64,000 nucleotides of DNA, taken from PHAA01 sp963665865. GTDB lineage: Bacteria > Bacillota > Syntrophomonadia > Syntrophomonadales > Syntrophomonadaceae. A program made the translations under genes and the position numbers. Location: assembly GCA_963665865.2 (NCBI GenBank), contig CAXXWF010000001.1:1612001-1676000 (forward strand), written 5' to 3'. Under the pieces are notes generated by a model. That model was given only the letters and a program-made list of their open reading frames with translations. It was not told where the DNA came from and did not search any database. The first letter of the stretch is position 1, and the number at the start of each line of letters is the position of its first letter. Positions 17,828 through 27,126 of the stretch are shown one piece after another.

Positions 17828-18671
17828 CCTGCAGACTGCCTTCATAGCTAACCGTCACAGCATCTGGCAGGCAGGGATTAATCAGGGTCTCATATTCCTT
17901 GAAGTCGCCTTTAATTGTGCCTTTCAATACCGTTGCGATGTATCCTGATTTATCCAGTTTTCCAATATAGATATTGTCAGATTTATCAGCACCAATTAGA
18001 CAGTACTTACCGACTTTGGGTGATATTACTTTTAGGTTGCCGTTACTGCTTCGTGAATAGACAAGCCCAGACTTCCTATTGTCGTAGAGCAGCATGTCCA
18101 CACTCTGCAGACAGGCAATTCTCATCGCGGGAGCAGCAGTTAAAACCTTTGTAAGAAGATTATTGGCATCAGTGCGGTAGATTAAGCAGGAAGTTTTATT
18201 GCTTATCATTATGTAGGTAACATTGACCTGATGTGAAAAAACCACATCAACAATTTGGGAACCTTTGACCAGGCCGCTTACTTTAGGTTCCACCGGTAAA
18301 CTGTTGGTATCCAGATTAACAGATTTTAAGGTAACGGTGGTCTTGCTTGATGCTTCATTACTAATGCCAACTAAGGCTATATGAGAATTGGGTACCCAGG
18401 TAAAATAAGTGACAATGTCATTAGTCTGCAAGGGAACATCTTCAAAAATCTGGTTGTCAGCTGTTAGAAAAGCGACTCCGTTGTTCTCTACTTCTGCGTA
18501 GTATTTATGATCTGTAGATACTTTTCGAGGGTCAACTGCTACTTTATTTCCCTCAGTAATTATGTGTTGCGAGAAGTCAGCGGCAGGCACCAGCAGTACT
18601 TGATCCAAATAAAAATATATCCCTGCTTGTAAAATAATAGCTATAAGCAATAATCTTGTATACTTTCTCAT
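17820..18671 (-). CDS. Hypothetical membrane-anchored protein (possible beta-propeller)
   Basis: I do not recognise the family. It is 283 residues long with one N-terminal membrane segment (residues 6-26) and the rest outside. The exported part has repeated beta-rich units of about 40 residues (for example HKYYAEVENNGVAFLTADNQ, SHIALVGISNE, DNIYIGKLDKSGYIATVLK), which suggests a propeller-like fold. It begins 14 bases after the NAGPA-domain gene and therefore is probably cotranscribed with it. The ATG has AAAGGAGAC upstream. Confidence 0.7.
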   Translation of the reverse strand: MRKYTRLLLIAIILQAGIYFYLDQVLLVPAADFSQHIITEGNKVAVDPRKVSTDHKYYAEVENNGVAFLTADNQIFEDVPLQTNDIVTYFTWVPNSHIALVGISNEASSKTTVTLKSVNLDTNSLPVEPKVSGLVKGSQIVDVVFSHQVNVTYIMISNKTSCLIYRTDANNLLTKVLTAAPAMRIACLQSVDMLLYDNRKSGLVYSRSSNGNLKVISPKVGKYCLIGADKSDNIYIGKLDKSGYIATVLKGTIKGDFKEYETLINPCLPDAVTVSYEGSLQVK

Positions 18672-18684
18672 TAAGCTGTCTCCT

Positions 18685-19632
18685 TTATATGACTAAGATG
18701 GCGGTGGGAACACAACGTTCCCCCAACAGATCACAAGGACTATTTACGACCTTACCCTGGAAATACATGGTAGTGCTGGAGCCTCCGTCTAGATTGGCAG
18801 CCGTTATCGCTCCGTTATCATAGAGGATATTCTGCACATCGACCAGCGTGGCTCCCAGAAGAGGAGGTTGACGCCCATCAATAACCAGCAGCAATATATG
18901 GCCATCCGCTTTTTGCCCTATAGCAGTACGCGGAGCGATACCCCAACCACCGTCACCGCTGGTAATCTGCTTCTTGCCGTTTAGAATCAGGGTCGGATAG
19001 AACGAGACTCCTTCGGTGATTCCCATAGCACTGATTTGTTTGCTGGTATATTTACCGCTGATTAAGCCTCCTTGCTTGTTTATACCAATCAATGGCACCG
19101 GAGCAGTAAAATCAACTTTATTTATCATAACGCCATTACTAATCAGTATACCGAATGGAGTACTACCGGTGCCAGTACCGTTGGGGTCATCGAAACCTCC
19201 TCCGTTTATGGCAGCTATGGCACCATTCTCTTTGGCAATCTCACTGGTGGTTTGTCCCGTTTCACCCAGGTATTTAGTTACCCCGATTTTAATCCGGGTA
19301 GGATCGCTGATCTCCAGCAGGTATCCCTGGAAACGAGTACTGCTTATGTCGGTTAGTTTTATATCACTGCTATGGGTGTTGGCAAACGCCGATGATATTT
19401 GATTACTTAGGTTGTTGTTACTCCCCTGTGCGTCAGCTAACAGTTTATTCACCTGCTCATCACTCATTATATAGCGCAGCCAATATGAATGCATAGATGT
19501 TCCCACTGCGCCCACCACGGTGTTGCGTATATTGGTAAAAGGGCCATAGAGCACGATAAATGGGGAAGTTATCACAAAAAGCAGGGTGCTGATTAATATG
19601 AAACGCAGGCCTACAGCCAGTTTCTTTTTCAA
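18685..19632 (-). CDS. Phosphodiester glycosidase (NAGPA domain) family protein
   Basis: A 315-residue protein with an N-terminal membrane anchor (about 10-32). The NAGPA domain shows GAIAAINGGGFDDPNGTG, APRTAIGQKADGHILLLVIDG, and LDGGSSTTMYFQGKVVNSP, which are the family core. Members act on sugar phosphodiesters or exopolysaccharide outside the cell. The start codon is TTG (19632) with AGGAGG upstream. It forms a two-gene unit with the hypothetical protein that follows. Confidence 0.88.
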   Translation of the reverse strand: MKKKLAVGLRFILISTLLFVITSPFIVLYGPFTNIRNTVVGAVGTSMHSYWLRYIMSDEQVNKLLADAQGSNNNLSNQISSAFANTHSSDIKLTDISSTRFQGYLLEISDPTRIKIGVTKYLGETGQTTSEIAKENGAIAAINGGGFDDPNGTGTGSTPFGILISNGVMINKVDFTAPVPLIGINKQGGLISGKYTSKQISAMGITEGVSFYPTLILNGKKQITSGDGGWGIAPRTAIGQKADGHILLLVIDGRQPPLLGATLVDVQNILYDNGAITAANLDGGSSTTMYFQGKVVNSPCDLLGERCVPTAILVI

Positions 19633-19767
19633 AAAAAGTGATCCTCCTATCTAAAACCGTAAAATGGGTTGTCCATTCGACAGATAACTACAGTTTATTG
19701 TAATATAAAAGAGCAATAGAAATAAAGTATAATCGAAGATAGGTGAATTAAGGGAGACGAGAAGTAA

Positions 19768-20406
19768 ATGAGAAGAGCGCAAGGAATGTGGTGGTTATGG
19801 CTTGGAATAGTACTTCTGATTGGTTTGCCGGGATGCATGGCGAAAACAATACCAAATGCGCCGTTGGATAATCCTCCGGCGGTTGAATCTATAAAAGAGG
19901 CAGACCCAGTAAAGGCAGCCGAATCAGAACAATACTTTCAACAGGGCGTAAAACTCTATGAGCAATACAAGTACCAGGAAGCGGTAAGCGTTTTTGATAA
20001 GGCGATTGCGGCTAATCCGGACAATTACAAAGTATACACTGCCCAAGGAATTGCAATTTGTTTCCAAGGTAATTATCAGGCGGGGATGGCTTTGATCGAG
20101 AAGACCCTTGCCATGCAGCCTAACTATGTCCCGGCTTTTTACGATTTGGCTATGGCCTATAAACTGCAGCACAATTACGAGAAATCACTGGTATGGTTCC
20201 AAAAAACTATCGAGGGTGATCCTCAGAATACCTGGAGTTATTATGGCATTGCTACCATATATGCTGATCAGTCTGATACCAAGGATTCCTTATTGTATTT
20301 GCAAAAAGCTATTGAACTTGATCCAGGTGTAAAAGCGGTAGCAAGTAAACAGTCTCACTTCGATAGAATGCGCAATATGCCGGAATTCCAAAGCTTGGTT
20401 CGATAG
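19768..20406 (+). CDS. TPR-repeat lipoprotein
   Basis: A 212-residue lipoprotein with lipobox LPGC. Residues 45-195 contain three to four tetratricopeptide repeats (EQYFQQGVKLYEQYKYQEAV, NYKVYTAQGIAICFQGNYQAG, VPAFYDLAMAYKLQHNYEKS, TWSYYGIATIYADQSDTKDS). TPRs hold partner proteins; the partner is unknown. The gene is convergent with the deacetylase (10-base gap). Confidence 0.85.
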   Translation: MRRAQGMWWLWLGIVLLIGLPGCMAKTIPNAPLDNPPAVESIKEADPVKAAESEQYFQQGVKLYEQYKYQEAVSVFDKAIAANPDNYKVYTAQGIAICFQGNYQAGMALIEKTLAMQPNYVPAFYDLAMAYKLQHNYEKSLVWFQKTIEGDPQNTWSYYGIATIYADQSDTKDSLLYLQKAIELDPGVKAVASKQSHFDRMRNMPEFQSLVR

Positions 20407-20415
20407 AGCCGACCA

Positions 20416-21270
20416 CTATTTAATAATGCCTATAAATCGATCCAGAGGGTCGTCTTTATAAACACCCAGCCGAGGTAACAAAAGTAAATCATCGGTGGTG
20501 GAAGCCCGGCGTTGAACCATGGTAACTGCTGCTGAATATCCAGCCGTTTTTACCTGCTCTACCACCTGCGAATTGTATTCTCCCGTAGGATAACAAAAAG
20601 TAAATGTTTTTTCACCCAGCCTGGCTTCTATATCCTGTTTTGCTCCAACTATTTCCTCAGAAGATTTAGAAGGGGTTAAGGTAGGTAAGAGTGGATGAGT
20701 CCGTGTATGTCCTCCGACTTCAATGTTGTTGGCAGCCAGGGCATCAATTTGTTCCCAACTCATATATCCAGGCTTGCCGACTAAACCGCTTATTATGAAA
20801 ACAGAAGCCTGTTGGTTGAATTCCTGCAGCACTGGCCAAGCATTAGAGTAAAAAGTGTCATAACCATCATCAAAAGTTAAGACAACTTTATGGCTAGTAT
20901 CATAATGACCGTTTAATAGTTCAACTGCCTGGGATAAAGTTATGGTCTGATAGCCATTATCATACAGATATTTCATCTGGTTATAGAAATCTTTTGCGGA
21001 TACCCACAGGCAATCTGGGCCTTCGCCTATCTCATGGTACATAAGGATGGAGATAGATACCGGCTTTCCTAGGGGAGCCGGTATCTTGCTAAGTTCTGGC
21101 CTTTTCGTCACAACTAACTCAGGGCTGGTAATAGGACAAGCGTTGGATTGCATTAGTTTCTCTGTATCAGCATGCTGTTTGCTGTAGTTTTGATATGCAA
21201 ATAACAATTGAGGTATAAAAATTACCATTATAAATATGATTAAAATTATCCATTTATTTCTTGCGCTCAT
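20416..21270 (-). CDS. Polysaccharide deacetylase (NodB domain), membrane-anchored
   Basis: A 284-residue protein with an N-terminal membrane segment (residues 8-27). The NodB domain contains SILMYHEIG, motif 1 VLTFDDGYD (catalytic Asp and metal Asp), motif 2 HTRTHPLL, motif 3 FCYPTGEYN and motif 4 region SAAVTM. The order and the MYHEI start resemble the PdaB/IcaB type acting on peptidoglycan or poly-N-acetylglucosamine outside the cell. It is followed upstream by the bactofilin-like gene, 34 bases away and in the same direction, so the two probably share an operon. Confidence 0.9.
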   Translation of the reverse strand: MSARNKWIILIIFIMVIFIPQLLFAYQNYSKQHADTEKLMQSNACPITSPELVVTKRPELSKIPAPLGKPVSISILMYHEIGEGPDCLWVSAKDFYNQMKYLYDNGYQTITLSQAVELLNGHYDTSHKVVLTFDDGYDTFYSNAWPVLQEFNQQASVFIISGLVGKPGYMSWEQIDALAANNIEVGGHTRTHPLLPTLTPSKSSEEIVGAKQDIEARLGEKTFTFCYPTGEYNSQVVEQVKTAGYSAAVTMVQRRASTTDDLLLLPRLGVYKDDPLDRFIGIIK

Positions 21271-21304
21271 TTATTATTAACCTCTCTATAAGAATAAGAT
21301 TTCC

Positions 21305-22474
21305 TTATTCGATTACAGGTTCAGATTTAATCTCGTCTGATTCTCCCCGCAGGTGATAGATAGTTAATATCAACATACCCAGAGCCATGCTGGCAATGAT
21401 TACATTTAGGAAGAATGATAATATGGGGAGCTTGGTTATTACAATCAAGGCTAGGAAGGTGATAATAAAGGTCGCCAGAAAAGAACCTTGTTTTTCCCAT
21501 TTGAAGCGGCTGACCAGATAGCGGCTGACCAAATCCGCAACCAAAATCTTGGACAAGCAGAGAGTGATAATGAAAGCAAAGATAAGTATGAACATCAAGG
21601 GAATGCCGATTATAGTCAGCATAAAGACCAGAGCAGCCAGGGGTATCAGCAACATAGCCAAGAAGCCCCACCCCAATGTGGGCCAAGGTGCATTTAGTGC
21701 GGTTTTGGCAATGCGAGGAAACAAACGAGGGAAAATTAGATAAAAAGCACCCCAGATTAAAATGCCGGCCAACCATACCCATAATATCCCCAGCCAAGAC
21801 ATCCCACGTTGAGGTACGTTTCTTTCGGGCTGAATCGGAGGACTTAGCTGGGTCATTTTGCCAACTTTGGCCTGAACGTCGATTTGAGCTGGATTAGCGG
21901 AATTATAGGTCACCATACCGTTAATAACAGCTGCAGGCCCGACCACCAGCTTCTCAACATTCCATACCCGAATATCTCCATTGATATGACCATTGAGATT
22001 CATTTGATTGGCGCTGCCCAGTGCTTGACCATCAACATTACCCAAAAATTCTACTGTATTACCAAACAAAAGGGCATCGCGTTTAATATTGGATGGCTCC
22101 CTGAGGCTAATGCTATTGGCGACTCCGGTCAAATTTCCCCCGATCTGTCCATTTATATCAATAGTGTTGGCAGCTGCTCTAACATCGCCTAAAACGTTTC
22201 CGTTTATCCGGACTGAGTTGCCTGCTGTTATTACGTCCCCATTGATAGTCCCGTTGATCACCACTGATTGACCGGCGGCAAAAATGTCTCCATCAACGTC
22301 GGCATTAATTGCAATGTTATTGCCTGAAACAAACAACGGACCTTTTATTTTCCCACTGGGCACATTAACCGTATCCCCGGTATTGATTTCCACCGCCATA
22401 GCTGATGAGGCCATAAATAAGATGAGGAGCAGAGTTGATAATAGATTAAACCATATCCTTTTTGAATTAAACAC
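21305..22474 (-). CDS. Bactofilin-like polymer-forming domain fused to membrane segments
   Basis: A 389-residue protein: signal peptide, a beta-helical region (about residues 30-210) made of repeats such as GDIFAAGQSVVINGTINGDV and GNVLGDVRAAANTIDINGQI, and about five membrane segments in the C-terminal 170 residues. The repeats match the polymer-forming cytoskeletal (bactofilin) pattern, but the signal peptide puts them outside the membrane. The start is GTG with AAGGGGGA upstream. Function is unknown; a scaffold in the envelope is a reasonable inference. Confidence 0.82.
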   Translation of the reverse strand: MFNSKRIWFNLLSTLLLILFMASSAMAVEINTGDTVNVPSGKIKGPLFVSGNNIAINADVDGDIFAAGQSVVINGTINGDVITAGNSVRINGNVLGDVRAAANTIDINGQIGGNLTGVANSISLREPSNIKRDALLFGNTVEFLGNVDGQALGSANQMNLNGHINGDIRVWNVEKLVVGPAAVINGMVTYNSANPAQIDVQAKVGKMTQLSPPIQPERNVPQRGMSWLGILWVWLAGILIWGAFYLIFPRLFPRIAKTALNAPWPTLGWGFLAMLLIPLAALVFMLTIIGIPLMFILIFAFIITLCLSKILVADLVSRYLVSRFKWEKQGSFLATFIITFLALIVITKLPILSFFLNVIIASMALGMLILTIYHLRGESDEIKSEPVIE

Positions 22475-22793
22475 AAGCTATCCCCCTTATTATTATTGAT
22501 AATCTCACATCTTTTACCTGATCAAAATTACAAAGAAATACATAAGGGCAATTTATACTGCCAATTTCTGAGTGATAAAAACAATTCATATGTTAATTAT
22601 ATACCTTGCCAAAAGAAATTATTTAGTATAAAAATTATATTACTGAATAACGAGGGGATTATATCTCTTAAGATTACCGATTTGGTCAATTGGACAAATT
22701 GCAATCAGATTATTCAGAGGGAAAATTGTCAACCTAACAAGCAATAAATGAGACAACCCTGGCGGAATACTTAAAAATGGAGGGCTGAAAATC
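22475..22793. other. AT-rich divergent gap without a recognisable gene
   Basis: Lies between two divergent genes and must hold both promoters. An 83-codon frame at 22496-22747 has no ribosome binding site and no recognisable motif. GGAGGG at 22780-22785 serves the CDGSH gene. Confidence 0.4.
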
Positions 22794-23279
22794 ATGAATG
22801 ATGAAAAACTAACCGCGAATGCTGGTAAAGACCAGATTGTTAAAGAATATCGAACCGCTGACTTGATTGTGTACTGGTATCCTAAACAATGTTCCCATGC
22901 CAGTAAGTGCTGGCAAACTCTGCCGCAAGTTTTCAAACCTGATGAAAGGCCTTGGATTACTATGTCGGGGGCAACCCCGGAAGAAATTATCAAGGCTATT
23001 GATTTATGTCCAACCGATGCTCTGAAATATAAGCTGTCGGAAGGTTCAAAAGTTGATCCGGCCCTGGCCAAAGGTCCGGGATCGATAGATTATAAAGTTG
23101 AACCGACTGATTTTATAAAGATAAAAATGGTCAAAAGCGGTCCGCTGATCGTTAAAGGTTCAGCCCAGATATATGATCCAGAAGGCAATCTAATAAAGGA
23201 ATCTGACCATATTGTCTTGTGCACTTGTGGTTTGACCTCTAATGCACCGTTCTGTGATGGGTCCCACTCGAAACGCTGA
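22794..23279 (+). CDS. Iron-sulfur protein with divergent 4Fe-4S (Fer4_19) and CDGSH domains
   Basis: A 161-residue protein. Residues 20-85 form the Fer4_19 domain (YYPKQCSHASKCWQTLP-like start: WYPKQCSHASKCWQTLPQVF, and AIDLCPTDAL). The C-terminal 55 residues are a CDGSH domain with LCTCGLTSNAPFCDGSH, in which three Cys and the His bind a 2Fe-2S cluster. Such double-cluster proteins are found in many anaerobes; a redox or sensing role is likely but not known. The ATG has GGAGGG upstream. Confidence 0.9.
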   Translation: MNDEKLTANAGKDQIVKEYRTADLIVYWYPKQCSHASKCWQTLPQVFKPDERPWITMSGATPEEIIKAIDLCPTDALKYKLSEGSKVDPALAKGPGSIDYKVEPTDFIKIKMVKSGPLIVKGSAQIYDPEGNLIKESDHIVLCTCGLTSNAPFCDGSHSKR

Positions 23280-23486
23280 GGATAATTTAATGCAAAAGAA
23301 TGCCTCCAGCATAGCCTGGCGGCATCAGACCGTCAAAAAAAGCGAACAGCTGCGTTATTCAATAACACGTTTAATCAACGTACCGTATGTACGTCTCAAT
23401 CACGGGCTTATTGAATGCCTTGCTCTTCACTCTTTTTGCTCGCTCTGGCAACTGCGATCATCAGTGGTCTAAGAATAGACCACATA

Positions 23487-24719
23487 TTAACTTTCCTTCG
23501 CTGCGACAAGTTCAATCATTCTCATGATAACCTTTACTGCTGCATCCATAGATTCCAGACAAATAAACTCATAGCGGCTGTGAAAGTTATGGCCACCGGT
23601 AAAAATATTAGGGCAGGGGAGTCCCATAAAAGAAAGACGTGCCCCATCAGTCCCGCCGCGTATGGGTTTAATAACCGGATTAATTCCCGTATCAATCATA
23701 GCCTGTTCGGCTAAGGTAACTATATGAAAAACCATTTCGATTTTCTCCCGCATGTTATAATATTGGTCTTTCATAGTTAACTTAAGGGTTGATTCGCCAT
23801 ATTTATTATTTAGAAAATCTACACAGGCTTGCAAAAAATCTTTCTTGGAGGCGAATTTAGTCCTATCATGATCTCTTATAATAAAGGTCATCTGAGCGCA
23901 TTCAACGGTTCCATCGAGTCTGGTAAGATGATAAAAGCCTTCCAGATTGCGAGTATACTCAGGGCGTTCATTAACCGGCAGCATGGCATTTAGTTCCATA
24001 GCTACAAACATAGCGTTCTTCATACGCAGGTAAGCCGTTCCGGGATGGACATTTACACCCTGAATCTCAACTTGGGCCATAGCCGCATTAAAGGTTTCAT
24101 ATTCAAGTTCGCCGATCGGCCCCCCATCAATTGTGTAAGCAAAGTCTGCTGCAAAACGGGTCACATCAAAATAATCTGCACCCTGGCCGATTTCCTCATC
24201 GGGGGTAAAACCGACAACTATCTTCCCATGTTCAAAACCCGGATTATTTAATATATTAGCCAGGGCCGTTACGATTATGGCAAGGCCCGCCTTATTATCT
24301 GCGCCCAGCAAAGTGGTGCCATCACTGGCAATAATGGTTTTGCCAAGGTAATTACGCAGTTCAGGATATTCTTGAACCTTTAAGGAAAAGTTTCTAGACC
24401 GGTTCAGAACTAAATCGCCGCCGTCATAATCAGAAAAAATTTGCGGATTTACGTTTTTGCCTGAGACATCCGGACTTGTATCGAGGTGGGCTATAAAGCC
24501 GACGGTGGGGAGTTCTTTCTGGGTATTGGCAGGCAGTTCAGCCATAAGATATCCATTTTCACTGAGAGTTATATTATTTAAGCCTAATTCCTGAAGTTCT
24601 TTTTTTAGGATTCTGGCTAACTCCATCTGCCCGATGGTACTTGGATGAGTGGTGGAAGTTTCATCTGAACGAGAATCAATGCGGACATAGCCTAGAAATC
24701 TATCGAGTAATGTGTTCAT
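23487..24719 (-). CDS. pepT: Peptidase T (tripeptide aminopeptidase)
   Basis: A 410-residue M20B metallopeptidase. Visible landmarks: FLGYVRIDSRSDE at the start, GFIAHLDTSPD (first zinc His and Asp), LLGADNKAGLA (bridging Asp), TPDEEIGQG (catalytic Glu and zinc Glu), DGGPIGELEYETFNAA and RGGTDGARLSFMGLPCPN with GGHNFHSRYEF (last His). It removes the N-terminal residue of tripeptides in the cytoplasm. Length matches the family. Confidence 0.95.
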   Translation of the reverse strand: MNTLLDRFLGYVRIDSRSDETSTTHPSTIGQMELARILKKELQELGLNNITLSENGYLMAELPANTQKELPTVGFIAHLDTSPDVSGKNVNPQIFSDYDGGDLVLNRSRNFSLKVQEYPELRNYLGKTIIASDGTTLLGADNKAGLAIIVTALANILNNPGFEHGKIVVGFTPDEEIGQGADYFDVTRFAADFAYTIDGGPIGELEYETFNAAMAQVEIQGVNVHPGTAYLRMKNAMFVAMELNAMLPVNERPEYTRNLEGFYHLTRLDGTVECAQMTFIIRDHDRTKFASKKDFLQACVDFLNNKYGESTLKLTMKDQYYNMREKIEMVFHIVTLAEQAMIDTGINPVIKPIRGGTDGARLSFMGLPCPNIFTGGHNFHSRYEFICLESMDAAVKVIMRMIELVAAKES

Positions 24720-25041
24720 AGCATACCTCTCTTTTTACATAATGAAATACTCGGAATATATATCCTAATCATAATTTTACCAGGCATCGTAAATATTATA
24801 TGAAAATAAGTAATGGAGGAGCAAATCACAATTTGAATTCACTATCTTCAGCATAACTTGCTGAGAGCATCTGCTTTTGCCGATGCTCTTATTGTTTTAC
24901 CCTCTCATAATTATTTTCACTCCTTATAATAATGCAATCAAGGCAATTATTGATATACTATAAATAAATGGCTAATATTTCATTTTGCTTGCCTATTGCT
25001 TGCCTATAAAGTATTTCCGATCGATGAAGGGAAATGTTGTA
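24720..25041. other. Divergent gap with one orphan hairpin
   Basis: The only clear structure is an 8-bp perfect hairpin (AGAGCATC 24864-24871 with GATGCTCT 24882-24889, loop of 10) followed by TATTGTTTTA. It could be a weak terminator or leader structure of the DUF445 gene. No gene was found. Confidence 0.4.
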
Positions 25042-26295
25042 ATGAAACAGATGAAAATGATAGCAACCTTTATGTTTGGCCTTGCTCTGGTCGGCTCTAT
25101 AATCACCTGGTCATTTAGGGGCAGTTTTGTGGGCGGCCTGTTATTTGCTGCCTGTGAAGCTGCGCTGGTGGGTGCACTGGCCGACTGGTTCGCGGTCGTC
25201 GCCCTTTTTCGCCATCCACTGGGGTTGAGATTTATTCCCCATACCGCTATTATTCCCAATAATCGAGTCCGAATAGTTGAAGGAATAGTCTCTATTGTTG
25301 AAAAAGATTGGTTAAGTCTTGATTTTATTCGTTCCAAAGTACAAGATTATCCACTTATTGATGGCATAGCCTCCGCTCTGGAAACGGAGGAGGGTCGCCA
25401 GGGTCTGGAAAGATTGGCCCAATCGCTGATAACTAATGTGATTCAAGACCTTAAGCCAGATGATGTTGCCCATTTCATCCATCTCATGCTGGCTGATAAT
25501 TTAGGTCAGATCAAGATATCTCCCCACCTCGTGGAGCGACTGGAATCATCTGTTAAGAGTCTGTATGGGGAGGATGTAATCAGGCTCATATTGAATTGGG
25601 CAATTGCTTCTGCCAAAGGTGAAGATTTTGAGCGGGTCATTAACCGGACCTTGAAACGTGCAGCCGCCGATTACTCCAACCAGGGTAACTTTATGCGCCG
25701 GCTGGGGAAAGGTCTGGGCGAGAGTCTGGATATATTTAATTACGATGAAGCCGCTAAAGCTTTAACAAATCGTATCAACCACTTTTTAATTGAAATGAGG
25801 GATCCCAACAACCAGTATCATATGCGAGTAAAGACGGAAATGGAGAATCTTAAAATTGCTGACCCAGATTCAGCATCAGCCACATTAAGCGATATGCTCA
25901 AGAAAATAGTAGGCACCGAAGCAGGGCTGTCCGCAACCGCAGAGTTGTTCGCAACTTTGAAAACTCAGGTATTGGATGATAGTAATAAGGAAATACCATT
26001 GATTCGATACTTAACTACAATGGTTCTTGAACAGATCAATAACGTTCGTCACGATGAGGTACGCAAAGCTGCCATGGAATCATGGATAAAAGCAGAAATT
26101 ATGGGACTGTTGGAACGTTATCATGTGGTGATAGGCTTGATCGTACGGGAAAAGTTGCAGAGTCTTAACGATGCAGGTTTAGTACAGTCTTTAGAGGATA
26201 AGGTCGGGGATGATCTTCAATGGATCAGGATCAACGGTACAGTAATAGGTGCTCTGGTAGGGGTATTACAGTATTTGCTGCTGCACCTGTTATAG
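25042..26295 (+). CDS. DUF445 family membrane protein
   Basis: A protein of 417 residues from the ATG at 25042, which has GAAGGGA upstream; the frame is open to 24985. Two membrane segments at the N-terminus contain the family signature AALVGALADWFAVVALFRHPLG and IPHTAIIPNNRVRI; a long helical domain follows, and one membrane segment ends the protein (VIGALVGVLQYLLLHLL). The family (YheB/YtaF-like neighbours in B. subtilis) has no established function. Confidence 0.85.
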   Translation: MKQMKMIATFMFGLALVGSIITWSFRGSFVGGLLFAACEAALVGALADWFAVVALFRHPLGLRFIPHTAIIPNNRVRIVEGIVSIVEKDWLSLDFIRSKVQDYPLIDGIASALETEEGRQGLERLAQSLITNVIQDLKPDDVAHFIHLMLADNLGQIKISPHLVERLESSVKSLYGEDVIRLILNWAIASAKGEDFERVINRTLKRAAADYSNQGNFMRRLGKGLGESLDIFNYDEAAKALTNRINHFLIEMRDPNNQYHMRVKTEMENLKIADPDSASATLSDMLKKIVGTEAGLSATAELFATLKTQVLDDSNKEIPLIRYLTTMVLEQINNVRHDEVRKAAMESWIKAEIMGLLERYHVVIGLIVREKLQSLNDAGLVQSLEDKVGDDLQWIRINGTVIGALVGVLQYLLLHLL

Positions 26296-26378
26296 TCATA
26301 TTAGTGGAATTATCATACCTTTAATGCATCCTTGGAAATGTTTAGTCGCTAGTTGATTGATGGAAGGGGAGTAAAGAC

Positions 26379-26717
26379 ATGCAAAAAGTATTATTCTTTT
26401 TATCACGAGCTCTCACGATAGTAGTATTAATTTACATTATGTTTTTTATTAACTTAACCCCGCCGCCCGGATTTGAGGGCCTATTTACAACCACTCACAT
26501 CTTATTATTCTTGGTAGCTTTAGGAATTAGCATAGCTGCCTGGAAGCTGCCCATGATGGGGGGAGTGCTATTTTTTATTTTTGGCTTTAGATTTTATATC
26601 ATGATTGCCAGGCCAGACAATGCCACCCCTGGCTTGATAGTTTTGAGCGTTTTAATGTTGACCGCGGCACTATTTATTTGGGAAGGGTATCTTCGAAACC
26701 AGCAGAAAAATCTTTAA
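26379..26717 (+). CDS. Small hypothetical membrane protein
   Basis: A 112-residue, very hydrophobic protein with four likely membrane segments and a basic C-terminus (YLRNQQKNL). No family is recognised; the DUF of this type (four short helices, FIMIARPDNATPG loop) is common in Firmicutes. The ATG has GGAAGGGGAG upstream. It follows the DUF445 gene by 83 bases in the same direction. Confidence 0.65.
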   Translation: MQKVLFFLSRALTIVVLIYIMFFINLTPPPGFEGLFTTTHILLFLVALGISIAAWKLPMMGGVLFFIFGFRFYIMIARPDNATPGLIVLSVLMLTAALFIWEGYLRNQQKNL

Positions 26718-26742
26718 ACTAGATGTCGAAAGGGAAAGGGGT

Positions 26743-26874
26743 ATGACTCACACGGGCACAACGAACATGTGTTATATGGTTGGGTTAATAATTGTTGCTT
26801 TTGGTGTCATCGGCCTTCTTAACAACTTTGGAGTGACTGCGATCCACAGAACGCTGCGAAAATATCACATCTGA
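26743..26874 (+). CDS. Small membrane peptide of 43 residues
   Basis: ATG preceded by GAAAGGGAAAGGGG, followed by a frame of 43 residues with one membrane segment (MVGLIIVAFGVIGLLNNFGV) and a basic end (HRTLRKYHI). It starts 25 bases after the previous gene. It may be a real small protein; no family is recognised. Confidence 0.45.
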   Translation: MTHTGTTNMCYMVGLIIVAFGVIGLLNNFGVTAIHRTLRKYHI

Positions 26875-26949
26875 ATTGCACCTATATCCTGGGGGAATCG
26901 AAATTAAACCTTAGATTAATCAAGCTAATTATAAGGAGGGATTCAATTT

Positions 26950-27102
26950 ATGTGGACTAGAGCAATGATTAAGACCCGTGCGAAAACGGTCTTGAAAGTT
27001 TCATATTGGAAGGCCTTCCTGATTAGTTTGGTAATTACTGCGGCTGAGGGAAGCCTGAGCAGTTCTTCTAATTGGAGGAATCAAATGTGCGATGTCGTTT
27101 AA
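26950..27102 (+). pseudogene. Truncated DUF975-family gene
   Basis: ATG with AAGGAGGG upstream. The first 30 residues (MWTRAMIKTRAKTVLKVSYW, then KAFLISLVIT) match the conserved start of DUF975 membrane proteins (MWTRxELKxxAKxxLKxNYWKAFLVSLI). After that the frame runs into unrelated residues and stops at residue 50, while the family is about 200-250 residues. The gene has lost its 3' part by deletion. Confidence 0.6.
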
Positions 27103-27126
27103 CTTATCTTATTGGAGGCAACCGTC

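Noticed and set aside
23464..23483. 7-bp inverted repeat GTGGTCT/AGACCAC as terminator of pepT
   Set aside because: There is no T-run on either strand; too short to support.
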